Assembly (NCBI GenBank): GCA_037146835.1
Contig: JBAWWI010000002.1
Span: forward strand, 1-64,000
Direction: 5' to 3'
DNA length: 64,000 nucleotides
Source: IMCC26256 sp037146835
Lineage (GTDB): Bacteria > Actinomycetota > Acidimicrobiia > IMCC26256
Part shown: piece by piece, positions 1-7,859 of the stretch
How the letters are laid out: each line of letters opens with the position of its first letter
Numbering within the stretch: position 1 is the stretch's first letter
Translations under genes and position numbers: made by a program
The notes under the pieces: generated by a model
Told to the model about the DNA's origin: nothing
The model's database searches: none
Seen by the model: the letters and a program-made list of their open reading frames with translations, nothing else

Positions 1-1390
1 CAGCTCCGATAATGAGCGCGGTCTTGCCTTCAAACTGATCAGCAGTACGCGCGCGAGCGAATCTGACTCCAAGAAAAACGACTCTAAGAAGAACGACTCT
101 AAGAAGAACGAATCTAAGAAAAACCATGGCGATGGTCACGGAGACGACGGTCACGGCGGAGGCAGTGGAGGAAGTGGAGGCAGCGGCGACGCTCCCAAGA
201 TGATTGTCCCACCTCTCATCGCTAACTGGGCACGCGACAACCCGACGATTCCTCTCTTAGAGCCAGATGTATATCCACAGATCACTCAGACCGGCACACA
301 GGGTTGGGCGGTGCTGCTACCCGAGGTCACGGGACCAAATGCTGGTGGTCGCCAGGCTCGCTTTATCGTCGGGTATGCCTACCAAGGCACCCACTTTGCA
401 TATGGATTTGTAGACCCAAACCCTTCAAATCCCTTGTTAGCTGGCAGGCGCCTGCTCTTCCCATGCCCGGTCGGCAAGAACCACGAAGGTGACGACGAGA
501 ACAACGGCCATGACGAGAGCGACGACAACCACTACGGGTCTACCTCAACCTCAAGCACCTCATCGACGAGTACTACAAGTACTACCTCCACCACTACACC
601 AGGGGCTACGACCACAACCACAACAACTCGCCCGCGCGGCGATGACGATGGCGGCAATCCTTTCGGGCCTCCCTCTCCGACCACCACTAGCAGCACCACT
701 ACAACTAGTACCACTACAACAACGATGCCTCCACCTCCGCCGAGCTCTACAACTAGTACCTCGACAACAAGTACAAGCACGAGTACCACAACAAGCACTA
801 CGACGCGGCCACCTGTAACCACAACTACAACGCGGCCGCCTGCCACAACAACCACCACTCGCCGAAACAACCACGGCGATGACGACGACGAGCACGGGAA
901 CTGGCACACGACTACGACAACGCGGCCACCAGCAACCACAACTACAACGCGGCCACCTGCGACTACAACCACAACGCGCCCCTCAGGGAGCACCTCGTCT
1001 ACGACCACAACCACGCGGCCGAGTAGCGGATCAACGACAACGACCTCTACAACAAGCCCCGGTGGAACAACGACGACCACCAGCGACGATCCTTGGGCAC
1101 GATGGCTTGCGGCGGGCGGTACCGATACTCGCGGCGGCGGATCCGGTAACGGTTCTGGTAGAGACGACCGACCCTCAGAGTCGAATAGGGGCGGCGAGTC
1201 TGCTCCTAAGTTGAAGCCCTTCGTTGAGACCGGCGTCGGGGCTGCTGGGCCTTCAGGGCCTGAGGCTCCGGCTCCCTCTGGGCGCACGGGCACGCGACGA
1301 TTTGCTGAGTTATTTGACTCCCAAGACGACGGGCGACCAGTTCTTGGATGCGCTATCTCTGGTGTTGTTCTTATTTACTGCAAACCTTGA
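1..1390 (+). CDS. Secreted Thr-rich mucin-like surface protein (5' end outside window)
   Basis: The reading frame is open from base 2, so the N-terminus, and any signal peptide, lies upstream of the window. The visible part begins with four copies of a Ser-Lys-Lys-Asn-Asp type unit, then a His/Gly/Asp-rich linker and a Gly-Ser linker. A short globular-looking segment follows (about 200-470; many aromatic and Pro residues). Next comes a very long stalk of Thr/Ser runs broken by Arg-Pro-Pro units and by His/Asp/Asn-rich patches. The C-terminal 100 residues are Gly/Ser/Pro-rich and end with a short hydrophobic piece carrying two Cys. Such Thr/Ser/Pro stalks are typical O-glycosylation substrates. 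Two GT39-like membrane glycosyltransferases lie within 15 kb, so glycosylation is a reasonable inference. No domain family was recognised. Composition is extreme, and the reverse-strand frames over it are artefacts. Confidence 0.75.
   Translation, partial: SSDNERGLAFKLISSTRASESDSKKNDSKKNDSKKNESKKNHGDGHGDDGHGGGSGGSGGSGDAPKMIVPPLIANWARDNPTIPLLEPDVYPQITQTGTQGWAVLLPEVTGPNAGGRQARFIVGYAYQGTHFAYGFVDPNPSNPLLAGRRLLFPCPVGKNHEGDDENNGHDESDDNHYGSTSTSSTSSTSTTSTTSTTTPGATTTTTTTRPRGDDDGGNPFGPPSPTTTSSTTTTSTTTTTMPPPPPSSTTSTSTTSTSTSTTTSTTTRPPVTTTTTRPPATTTTTRRNNHGDDDDEHGNWHTTTTTRPPATTTTTRPPATTTTTRPSGSTSSTTTTTRPSSGSTTTTSTTSPGGTTTTTSDDPWARWLAAGGTDTRGGGSGNGSGRDDRPSESNRGGESAPKLKPFVETGVGAAGPSGPEAPAPSGRTGTRRFAELFDSQDDGRPVLGCAISGVVLIYCKP
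66..125 (+). repeat. Four tandem 15-bp in-frame repeats
   Basis: Four adjacent 15-bp units (66-80, 81-95, 96-110, 111-125) with consensus GACTCTAAGAAGAAC encode repeated Asp/Glu-Ser-Lys-Lys-Asn in the partial mucin-like gene. Units 2 and 3 are identical and the outer two differ by two or three bases each, which suggests recent slippage expansion. Confidence 0.9.
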
Positions 1391-1426
1391 CCTAGACCCC
1401 TCCAGAGTGCGCAAGACTGCGCCCCT

Positions 1427-2719
1427 ATGAGTGACCTACTTGCACGAATAAATGATCGAAGCGCCCACGTCGTAGTAGTCGGGCAGGGATACGTCGGACT
1501 GCCGGTTGCGATGCGTGCCGCCGAGGCGGGTTTTAGAGTTACCGGCTACGAACTCGACCCGCGCAGGCTCAATGCACTCCGCGATGGTCAGTCCTATGTT
1601 GAAGACGTTCCCGATGCGCGCCTCGCAGCTGCAATCGCGTCTGGCTACACCGCTACAGACTCCGTAGGCGATCTCGCTGGTTTTGATATAGCGGTGATCT
1701 CGGTACCCACGCCACTACGCGAAGGCGCACCTGACCTCTCATTTGTTGAGGGTGCCGCTGAGCAACTTCGTCGTGTCCTCAAAGCAGGTGCGCTAGTTGT
1801 ATTGGAGAGCACGACATACCCCGGAACTACCGAGGAATTAGTCGGTCCACTACTCGAGGCCTCTGGTTTAACTGCGGGGCGCGATTTTCACCTCGGATAC
1901 TCACCGGAGCGTATTGACCCAGGAAATACTCAATACACATTTGAGAACACACCAAAGGTTGTCTCGGGAATAGACGCTGAATCGCTTGCATGCGTAGGCG
2001 CTTTTTACTCAACCCTCGTAGAGCAGGTTGTGCCTGTTGGCTCATGTGCAGAGGCCGAGCTCGTGAAATTACTTGAGAACACTTTTAGGCATGTCAACAT
2101 TGCATTGGTAAATGAACTTGCAATGTTTGCAGAGGATCTCGGTGTGGATATCTGGAGTGCGATAGATGCAGCCTCCACAAAACCGTTTGGTTACATGCGC
2201 TTTACCCCAGGGCCAGGAGTAGGGGGACACTGCCTGCCCGTTGACCCGTCCTATCTGTCGTGGAGAGTGCGCAGGCAGTCTGGGCATGCATTCCGCTTTG
2301 TTGAACTCGCGAACGACGTAAATGAGCACATGCCCGATTACGTAGTTAGTCGCATTGTCTCGATGCTGAACAAGAGCGAGCGCTCCGTAAAAGGAAGCAA
2401 GATCCTGCTTCTCGGCATGGCCTATAAAGCTGGAACATCAGATTGGCGTGAATCGCCATCGGTAAAGGTTGCAGAGCGGCTCGCAGCCCTCGGGGCCGAT
2501 CTACGTGCTTGCGACTCGCACATCCCGGCTGTATTCGCTCCCGGGTTTGATCTGAGGCTCGAGGAGTTTGGTCCAGAGGCGCTTGCATCTGCGGACTTAG
2601 TTGTGCTGCTTGTGGATCACCTTGAGTTTGATCCCGATGTGATCTGCGAGCACTCAACTCTGATCTTTGATGCGAAGGCCATACTGCGCGGACGCGAGTT
2701 CAGCGGCGAGATCCTCTAA
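1427..2719 (+). CDS. UDP-glucose/GDP-mannose dehydrogenase family nucleotide-sugar dehydrogenase
   Basis: 430 aa, full length for the family. It oxidises the C6 hydroxyl of a UDP-hexose or UDP-HexNAc to the uronic acid in two NAD+-dependent steps. The N-terminal Rossmann motif GQGYVGLP is at residues 19-26. A conserved central Lys in an ELVKLLENTFR context is at about 214, and the catalytic Cys is C269 in GGHCLPVDP. A C-terminal UDP-binding domain follows. The GGHCLPVDP context resembles the WecC/WbpA (UDP-ManNAc or UDP-GlcNAc dehydrogenase) branch more than UDP-glucose dehydrogenase, but the substrate cannot be read from sequence. The ATG at 1427 lies 36 bp after the mucin-like gene and has no clear SD. 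It supplies uronic acids for the glycan locus. Confidence 0.9.
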   Translation: MSDLLARINDRSAHVVVVGQGYVGLPVAMRAAEAGFRVTGYELDPRRLNALRDGQSYVEDVPDARLAAAIASGYTATDSVGDLAGFDIAVISVPTPLREGAPDLSFVEGAAEQLRRVLKAGALVVLESTTYPGTTEELVGPLLEASGLTAGRDFHLGYSPERIDPGNTQYTFENTPKVVSGIDAESLACVGAFYSTLVEQVVPVGSCAEAELVKLLENTFRHVNIALVNELAMFAEDLGVDIWSAIDAASTKPFGYMRFTPGPGVGGHCLPVDPSYLSWRVRRQSGHAFRFVELANDVNEHMPDYVVSRIVSMLNKSERSVKGSKILLLGMAYKAGTSDWRESPSVKVAERLAALGADLRACDSHIPAVFAPGFDLRLEEFGPEALASADLVVLLVDHLEFDPDVICEHSTLIFDAKAILRGREFSGEIL

Positions 2720-2747
2720 CCGCTCGAGCAGGTTGCTATTTGGGTTT

Positions 2748-3536
2748 CTACAGCCCTACAAGGCCTACGTATTTACCACCGCGTTCGAATACTCGATATG
2801 CGCCGCCGCGCTTTAAGACCCAGTCGCGAAACCATGTGTTGTCGTCTATATCGTCGCAGACAATCACGCACTCCGGCGTTAGATGGGTGGCGACTGCATC
2901 CATAGCAAATGTTCGTCCGTCGTAGGACTTATCCGAGTCGTAGTGGAAGAGGCTGATCGGTCCGCACCTCGGGAGAATCTCGGCAAGGTTGGATCGGTCG
3001 CCCTTGAGATAGAGGTTCCACCCGTCTCGCAACGCATCCGGAACTACGCACCCAACATAACGCTCAGGGTTCTCAAGCCGGAAGTATGGGAAGTCGCTAG
3101 ACCACAGTGAGCCCGAGCCGTTCGCTGCTAAGGCTGTGAGGACCGCTGCCGAGGACCACCCAGCAGCTACACCGGTCTCAAGAACTGTCCCTGGAATAGT
3201 TAGGCGTGTAAGGAAATAGAGGAGGCGATGGTGACCTCCCCCTCCGAGGGGCACACCGATGGTCGAGAGGATCGACTGTGCCTGGGGCTCGAACTCATCT
3301 GCCCAGTGGTTGGACTCAGCCCAGAGAGCAGGGTTGAGCGACTCGCCGAAAATCTCGACCGACTCAGCATGCTCGGATGCCCAAGCCAGAGCCTCGTCCT
3401 TATTCGGCGGGCGCAGGCGAGCTTTTATCTTGCGCAGCATCACAGGGAGGTAGGAGGGGCGCAGCGCATTGCGTGCGAGGTTCAAAAATGTTGATCGGCG
3501 GGCCACGGCGGCGAGGCTACCCGGGCCAAGGGCCAT
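2748..3536 (-). CDS. Class I SAM-dependent O-methyltransferase (Methyltransf_24/TylF-like)
   Basis: 262 aa from the ATG at 3536. The SAM-binding region reads VLETGVAAGWSSAA, and acidic pairs later in the fold (LFHYDSDKSYDG and VIVCDDIDDN) fit the metal-binding positions of TylF/macrocin-type sugar O-methyltransferases. It probably methylates a sugar hydroxyl in the glycan. The frame stays open upstream to 3641, but that extension runs into the intergenic repeat array and is Arg/Trp-rich nonsense-like sequence, so the start was placed at 3536. An ATG at 3440 is an alternative. Neither start has a strong SD. The gene is divergent from the GT39-like gene at 3905. Confidence 0.75.
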   Translation of the reverse strand: MALGPGSLAAVARRSTFLNLARNALRPSYLPVMLRKIKARLRPPNKDEALAWASEHAESVEIFGESLNPALWAESNHWADEFEPQAQSILSTIGVPLGGGGHHRLLYFLTRLTIPGTVLETGVAAGWSSAAVLTALAANGSGSLWSSDFPYFRLENPERYVGCVVPDALRDGWNLYLKGDRSNLAEILPRCGPISLFHYDSDKSYDGRTFAMDAVATHLTPECVIVCDDIDDNTWFRDWVLKRGGAYRVFERGGKYVGLVGL

Positions 3537-3574
3537 AGCGGAGCAAGATTCGACGATTCGGCGATTAACCCAGC

Positions 3575-3813
3575 CACAGCGAATCGACACCACAGCGAAT
3601 CGCCCGCCGAATCGGCGCCACACCACCGAGACCCCAGCCACAGCGAATCAGCACCACAGCGAATCGGCACCACAGCGAATCGACGCCACCCCAAGACCAG
3701 CGAATCGGCACCACAGCGAATCGGCGCCACACAAAGACCAGCGAATCGGTGCCACACCACTGGGACCCCAGCCACAGCGAATCGACACCGCCCCAAGACC
3801 AGCGAATCGGCGC
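3575..3813. repeat. Degenerate short direct-repeat array between divergent genes
   Basis: At least ten copies of a 16-bp unit, consensus CACAGCGAATCGGCAC, start at about 3575, 3591, 3639, 3655, 3671, 3696, 3712, 3737, 3773 and 3798. A partial copy lies at 3607. Step sizes are mostly 16 or 25 bp; the 25-bp steps carry an extra CCCCAAGAC-like 9-mer. Inverted partial cores (CGATTCG) sit just upstream at 3550-3562. The unit-to-unit distance is too short for CRISPR spacers. The array fills the divergent intergenic region, so it could be an operator or binding array, or a family of dispersed palindrome-derived repeats. Function is unknown. Confidence 0.85.
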
Positions 3814-3814
3814 G

Positions 3815-3845
3815 AGGGCCCTAGCGGCCCTAGGACCAAATTTGG
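3815..3845. other. Hairpin and palindrome next to the repeat array
   Basis: AGGGCC-ctagc-GGCCCT (3815-3831) is a perfect 6-bp stem with a 5-nt loop. It is followed by the 10-bp palindrome CCAAATTTGG (3836-3845). Both sit 60-90 bp upstream of the GT39-like start at 3905. The location suits an operator or promoter-proximal element. No T-tract follows, so a terminator is unlikely. Confidence 0.45.
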
Positions 3846-3904
3846 CGCCATAGAATCTCAACCTTGCCAAGTATCGATCCCCCTCAGCAGCATTGGTTGG
3901 AGTC

Positions 3905-5758
3905 ATGAGCGACACCGTGCTCGGCGCATCTCCGGGTCAGGATCCGAGCGAGACAGCTCGCTCGCACTCGAGCTCAGATAACAACCTGAGTTCAGAGCAC
4001 TCTCGGGAATCGCGACGCTTCGACATCGCGGCCGTGGTGATCCTCATTACCCTCGGAGCGGCGATCCCGCTCCTCATTGCTCAATCCGCGGGCGCATTGA
4101 AGATTCCGCGCTCGGATGACTGGTCCTACTTAACGACCCTCTTCCGTTGGGTCGACGGAGATGGCCTCAACTTCAATAACTGGGTCTCGATGACCCTCGT
4201 TGGTCAACTGGTGCTCGCTGCTCCAGTAGCAGTGTTAGCTCGCCACTCGATAGGAGCTGTGCGCGTAGAGGCCGCTCTGATCGGCGCTGTTGGTCTCATT
4301 GCTCTCTATTACACCGGGGTTCGTGTTACCCAACGACGCTCGGCAGCGCTACTTGTTGCGGTCACGATGACCCTGAGCCCGCTCTGGGTAGCCATGGCGC
4401 CAACCTTCATGTCCGACATTCCGTCGTTTACCCTTCAAATGTTGATGACGGCTGCGGGGGTCAAGGGGCTCCTCACCAAATCCCGGCGCATTCCCTGGCT
4501 CGTAGCGACAGTTGCCTTAGGGGTAGCAGGCTGCTCAATCCGCCAATTCGCAATTGTCCCGCTCATTGCCATCTTGCTTGCTTTTGCAGTCATCGCAAAA
4601 CGTGACGGCGATCGTGCGTTGATGCGCGCCACAATCGCCTCCGGGATCATCGCGTTTCTAGCAATAGGCGTTCTCATGTATTGGTGGTCAGGTATCCCCG
4701 ACCCCCTAAAAGGTGCCCCAATGCACCCAACCCCCGGATCGCTAAGAGAAGCGGTGGCAAGGGGTATCGGATACTTAAGGCTCTGTGGACTACTACTTCT
4801 ACCCGTCCTTGCTTATGTAGGGCCGATACGAGTTGTGAAGCGTGCTTGGCGCACTAGTGCGCTAACAACGACAATCGTTGCAACGCTTACAACTGCAGCT
4901 CTCATACTTGCCGCGGCCACACTTGGTGAAGACGCTTTTGTCGGCAATTACATCCACCCTCGGGGGGTCCTTGCTGATGATGTGTTGATAGGCACGCGAC
5001 CATACCTGATTGCCAGACCTGCCTGGTTAGCTCTAGTCATGCTCGGCTCGCTAGGAGCAGTGGTGATCATGCTCTGCGCAGTACCTGCATTCATGCGCGC
5101 CAAGTCAAGAGTCTTCAGCCGCAACGGCGAGATGCGTTCTCATCGAGAAACGCCAGACGTCATTACTATCTTCTTCGGACTAACCCTCTTAGGGATATTT
5201 GCTGCATACTTGAGCACCGACGCTCTGCAGATCAACCGGTTTCCAATATTTGATAGATATGTGATCACAGGACTTCCGCTAATAGCGCTGCTAATCCTGC
5301 GCGATATGTCGCTACCCGCGTCGCAAGACGCGCGAGCGGGGGGAATAGCGCCGGGAATCGCGCCGAGTAGAGCGTTAGGGATCATCTCCAGCCTTGTTCT
5401 TCTCGCATCGCTGGGGACCGTTTGGGGAGTCGACTCGGCTCGATATGACTCAACACGTTGGCAGGTCTCTAAGGATGCTGTTGCTAAGGGATTTAACCCA
5501 CTCCACATTGACGGTGGGTTTGAGTGGGTTGCATGGCATCTAGGGCGCGCTGCAGTAATTACCAATACTGAGAGCGAACGCCGCATTGTTAGGGCAAGAT
5601 CCCTCGCACCGTTATGTGTCACTGTTGCAGTAAACGCTCCACACCTCTCAACGAAAACTTCCCTAGTCGCGAGCAGAAGTTACGAGACTCTCCTAGGGCA
5701 GCGGATAACGATTATCGCCGTTCGAAATAAACGCGAATGCGGTGGCCGGGCTCCATAG
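3905..5758 (+). CDS. GT39-like (ArnT/PMT-type) polytopic membrane glycosyltransferase
   Basis: 617 aa with about 11-13 predicted membrane segments. After the first membrane segment comes an acidic motif in an SDDWSY context, in the position of the catalytic Asp of polyprenyl-phosphate-sugar-dependent GT-C enzymes (ArnT, PMT). A second signature, FNNWVSM, follows. The protein would transfer a sugar from a polyprenyl-phosphate donor to a glycan or protein on the outer membrane face. It is clearly paralogous to the gene at 13122 (shared DDWSY, FRWVD, FNNWVSM, FVGNYI, GGFEWV). ATG 3905 is preferred because GGAG lies just upstream; a TTG at 3893 is in frame but lacks an SD. Acceptor and donor are unknown. 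Confidence 0.75.
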   Translation: MSDTVLGASPGQDPSETARSHSSSDNNLSSEHSRESRRFDIAAVVILITLGAAIPLLIAQSAGALKIPRSDDWSYLTTLFRWVDGDGLNFNNWVSMTLVGQLVLAAPVAVLARHSIGAVRVEAALIGAVGLIALYYTGVRVTQRRSAALLVAVTMTLSPLWVAMAPTFMSDIPSFTLQMLMTAAGVKGLLTKSRRIPWLVATVALGVAGCSIRQFAIVPLIAILLAFAVIAKRDGDRALMRATIASGIIAFLAIGVLMYWWSGIPDPLKGAPMHPTPGSLREAVARGIGYLRLCGLLLLPVLAYVGPIRVVKRAWRTSALTTTIVATLTTAALILAAATLGEDAFVGNYIHPRGVLADDVLIGTRPYLIARPAWLALVMLGSLGAVVIMLCAVPAFMRAKSRVFSRNGEMRSHRETPDVITIFFGLTLLGIFAAYLSTDALQINRFPIFDRYVITGLPLIALLILRDMSLPASQDARAGGIAPGIAPSRALGIISSLVLLASLGTVWGVDSARYDSTRWQVSKDAVAKGFNPLHIDGGFEWVAWHLGRAAVITNTESERRIVRARSLAPLCVTVAVNAPHLSTKTSLVASRSYETLLGQRITIIAVRNKRECGGRAP

Positions 5759-5771
5759 GACTCGCCCCAAC

Positions 5772-5807
5772 AACCAGCACCCTCAGAACCAGCACCCTCA
5801 GAACCAG
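5772..5807. repeat. 15-bp tandem repeat at a convergent gene junction
   Basis: Two perfect copies of AACCAGCACCCTCAG (5772-5786 and 5787-5801) and a partial third lie in the 56-bp gap between the convergent stops of the GT39-like gene and the PqqD/HPrK-like gene. No terminator-like stem was seen. Confidence 0.85.
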
Positions 5808-5814
5808 AGAGTCA

Positions 5815-6921
5815 CTATCCCCGTATGTCGTTACCCTCGATTATCTCAACGCGATCAAGTAGAGCGTCGAGTGCCTCTAGCGAGCTCTCAGCTAGCGGCC
5901 ACCCCTCACTCGGCGGAGCAAATGCGAGCAACGCGCTAAGCGGATCATGCGCTCCGCGCGCGGAGACAGCGTGGACGGGATACCGACCCGCGGCAAGGAT
6001 CGATATGTCGGTTCCGAGTCGAGGAAATCCCTCAGCAAGGCTCATTAAAGAAGTCGGGTCAAACGAGACTCCAGGGGCGCCAACAACAACTTCGTGCGTC
6101 ACCGGATCAAGCCAGATCGCAGGCGAGTCGGCGACAATAATTCCGGCCTTCGCTAACCGATGCTCGCGACCATTCAATCTCGCCGCCGCCTGCAGGAGCA
6201 TTACAGGCTCCCCCGGATTGGTGCCCGCCTTAGCAACAACTAGGCCAGGGATTGCAACAACACCCGCTCCAGTTAGGTCTCCATGGAACGCTAGGTAAGG
6301 GGCGAGCGCATTGAGAACGCGCGATGCATTGCGCCCCGAGACCACAACCTCGCCGCCTCTATAGAACAGATGTAGCGGCTTGATTCCGCGGGCCTCGCCG
6401 TCGCTCTTCGCAAGTGAGAGTGAGAATGCCGGTCGGGCATCGTGGGCACCTATTGGTATGTCGCTTGGGGCCACTACGTAACTCGAGAACGCAGCCTCAA
6501 CAGCGGCACATACATCCGGAGTGTCGAATCCGAGGATTACTAGGTGGTCCCCAAACTCCAGAACGGTTCTAAAAGCACGCGGTTGGGCCTCCATGCAACT
6601 CTCGCAGTCGAGGTCATACGCAGTTAGTACACGCGGGAGCGAATGCCCGGCAGCCGATTCGCCTTCATCGGACACAAGCAGCCCGGAAGACTTGAACTCT
6701 CCTATCGCCTTCTCTACATCAGATTGAAGAGTGCCGGGCTCTGCTCCGAAAACCTCTGCTAGATCATCCGCAATCTCATCTGCGCTTGACTCACCATCGC
6801 AGCACTGCCATACAAGGGCAGCGACAGGGTTGAGCAGGTGCAACTCGTCGCCAAGTACGAGTACAGCCTCACCGTCAAAAAATTGGGAGCGCACGAGAGG
6901 TGAAGATCGGGGATTACTCAA
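5815..6921 (-). CDS. PqqD-like domain fused to a degenerate HPr-kinase-like domain
   Basis: 368 aa. Residues about 8-90 look like a PqqD/winged-helix fold (FDGEAVLVLGDELHLLNP, then a helical DEIADDLAEVFG segment). A linker carries a CESC motif at 106-109. Residues about 120-368 align by eye with the HPr-kinase-like protein encoded just upstream: an FGDHLVILGF N-subdomain, then a GVVAIPGLVVAKAG stretch in place of the SGERAAIIVGPQGSGKST region, then a VADSPAIWLDP segment in place of TDEAVAISP. The Walker A GxxGxGKS is absent, so this appears to be a non-catalytic paralogue. The TTG start overlaps the upstream TGA (TTGA), which implies translational coupling. Likely role: substrate or partner binding for the module. 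Moderate certainty for PqqD, lower for the pseudo-kinase. Confidence 0.65.
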   Translation of the reverse strand: MSNPRSSPLVRSQFFDGEAVLVLGDELHLLNPVAALVWQCCDGESSADEIADDLAEVFGAEPGTLQSDVEKAIGEFKSSGLLVSDEGESAAGHSLPRVLTAYDLDCESCMEAQPRAFRTVLEFGDHLVILGFDTPDVCAAVEAAFSSYVVAPSDIPIGAHDARPAFSLSLAKSDGEARGIKPLHLFYRGGEVVVSGRNASRVLNALAPYLAFHGDLTGAGVVAIPGLVVAKAGTNPGEPVMLLQAAARLNGREHRLAKAGIIVADSPAIWLDPVTHEVVVGAPGVSFDPTSLMSLAEGFPRLGTDISILAAGRYPVHAVSARGAHDPLSALLAFAPPSEGWPLAESSLEALDALLDRVEIIEGNDIRG

Positions 6922-7859
6922 GGTGCCTTCCCGGAAGACTCGTGCGAGAGTAGATCAAGTACAACCTGACACGCTTCGTCCAAATCTCCACTAGTCAATG
7001 CAACGCAGCGCGCACCAGATGTAACTGCAGCGAGCGTATCCATGACAAGTTCCGTATCTCGAGCGAGATGGTAGGAGTGCTGCCCCACGCTATACATCGC
7101 AGCAGCTGGGCTTAGAACCTCTATTTTTGTAGGTGCACTTGGGACATACGTTGGGAGCACAACCACTGAAGTGCGGGCGGCCGCAGAGACTGAGCCTTCT
7201 CTAAGCGAAGACGCTGGAACTAGGACCAACTCTCCAAGCATCGAGACCATCTCCGGATCAGAGATAGGCGATACCTCCGAAAGAATCTCTCCGATGTTCG
7301 CACCAACGGAGACGTACTTAGCGTAAGGCTGCACCATTAACCCACCGGGAGAGATCGCCACCGCCTCATCCGTGAGATAACCGAGGCCATATCGCGCAAC
7401 GAGAGCAACTGCGAGCGTTGATTTCCCGCTCCCTTGAGGGCCAACAATTATTGCAGCGCGTTCTCCACTCGTTACTGCTGCAGAGTGGAGAAGCGTATAG
7501 CCAGGCGTGTTCTCCAGTGCTTGCCGGTTCGCCTCCCATAAAAGGTGAGATACGACGATTGATAATGCCGGAGCAGAGACAACCTGGAGTGCGTCAAGGT
7601 GTAGGTGCCACGTCACGATTCCGTTGAAATCAGGCGGGCTCTGCGTGACGGTAAATACATGCTCAGGCTCCATATCGCTCAGTAGAGGAGCCCATAAAAG
7701 CTCGGCAAGGTCGGCAACTAAAGCCGCCTCAGAGCGAACGTGCGCAGAGAAACCAAGGAGATTGAAGGTTCGAGAGGTGGCGGCAAAATCTGGGGACCTA
7801 AGCCGCGTACGAATGCGCTCACCCACGGCGAAAGCGCCCCCTGCGAGGTTGCGTGTCAT
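6918..7859 (-). CDS. HPr-kinase-like (HprK-related) P-loop protein
   Basis: 313 aa from the ATG at 7859. A Walker A loop GPQGSGKST lies at about residues 140-148, after an LLHSAAV strand typical of HPr kinase-related proteins, and a LTDEAVAI segment follows 20-30 residues later. It lacks the N-terminal HPrK sensor domain. HPrK-related proteins of this size occur in glycan loci and lasso-peptide clusters together with PqqD and NTP_transf_5 proteins. They are thought to phosphorylate a Ser/Thr on a partner or precursor; the target here is unknown. The open frame extends to 7982, but that part overlaps the upstream gene deeply and does not look like the family, so the start at 7859 is preferred (41-bp overlap). 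Confidence 0.75.
   Translation of the reverse strand: MTRNLAGGAFAVGERIRTRLRSPDFAATSRTFNLLGFSAHVRSEAALVADLAELLWAPLLSDMEPEHVFTVTQSPPDFNGIVTWHLHLDALQVVSAPALSIVVSHLLWEANRQALENTPGYTLLHSAAVTSGERAAIIVGPQGSGKSTLAVALVARYGLGYLTDEAVAISPGGLMVQPYAKYVSVGANIGEILSEVSPISDPEMVSMLGELVLVPASSLREGSVSAAARTSVVVLPTYVPSAPTKIEVLSPAAAMYSVGQHSYHLARDTELVMDTLAAVTSGARCVALTSGDLDEACQVVLDLLSHESSGKAP

Noticed and set aside
532..1293. Val/Pro-rich 253-aa frame on the minus strand
   Set aside because: It is the exact antisense of the Thr codon runs of the mucin-like gene; composition is an artefact of the repeats.
3575..3813. CRISPR array
   Set aside because: Repeat units are 16 bp, degenerate and directly adjacent or 9 bp apart, so there is no room for spacers, and no cas genes are near.
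3482..3981. Several Arg/Trp/Cys-rich or Pro/His-rich frames across the repeat array on both strands
   Set aside because: They translate the 16-bp repeats and share no features with real proteins; the methyltransferase start was moved inside for the same reason.
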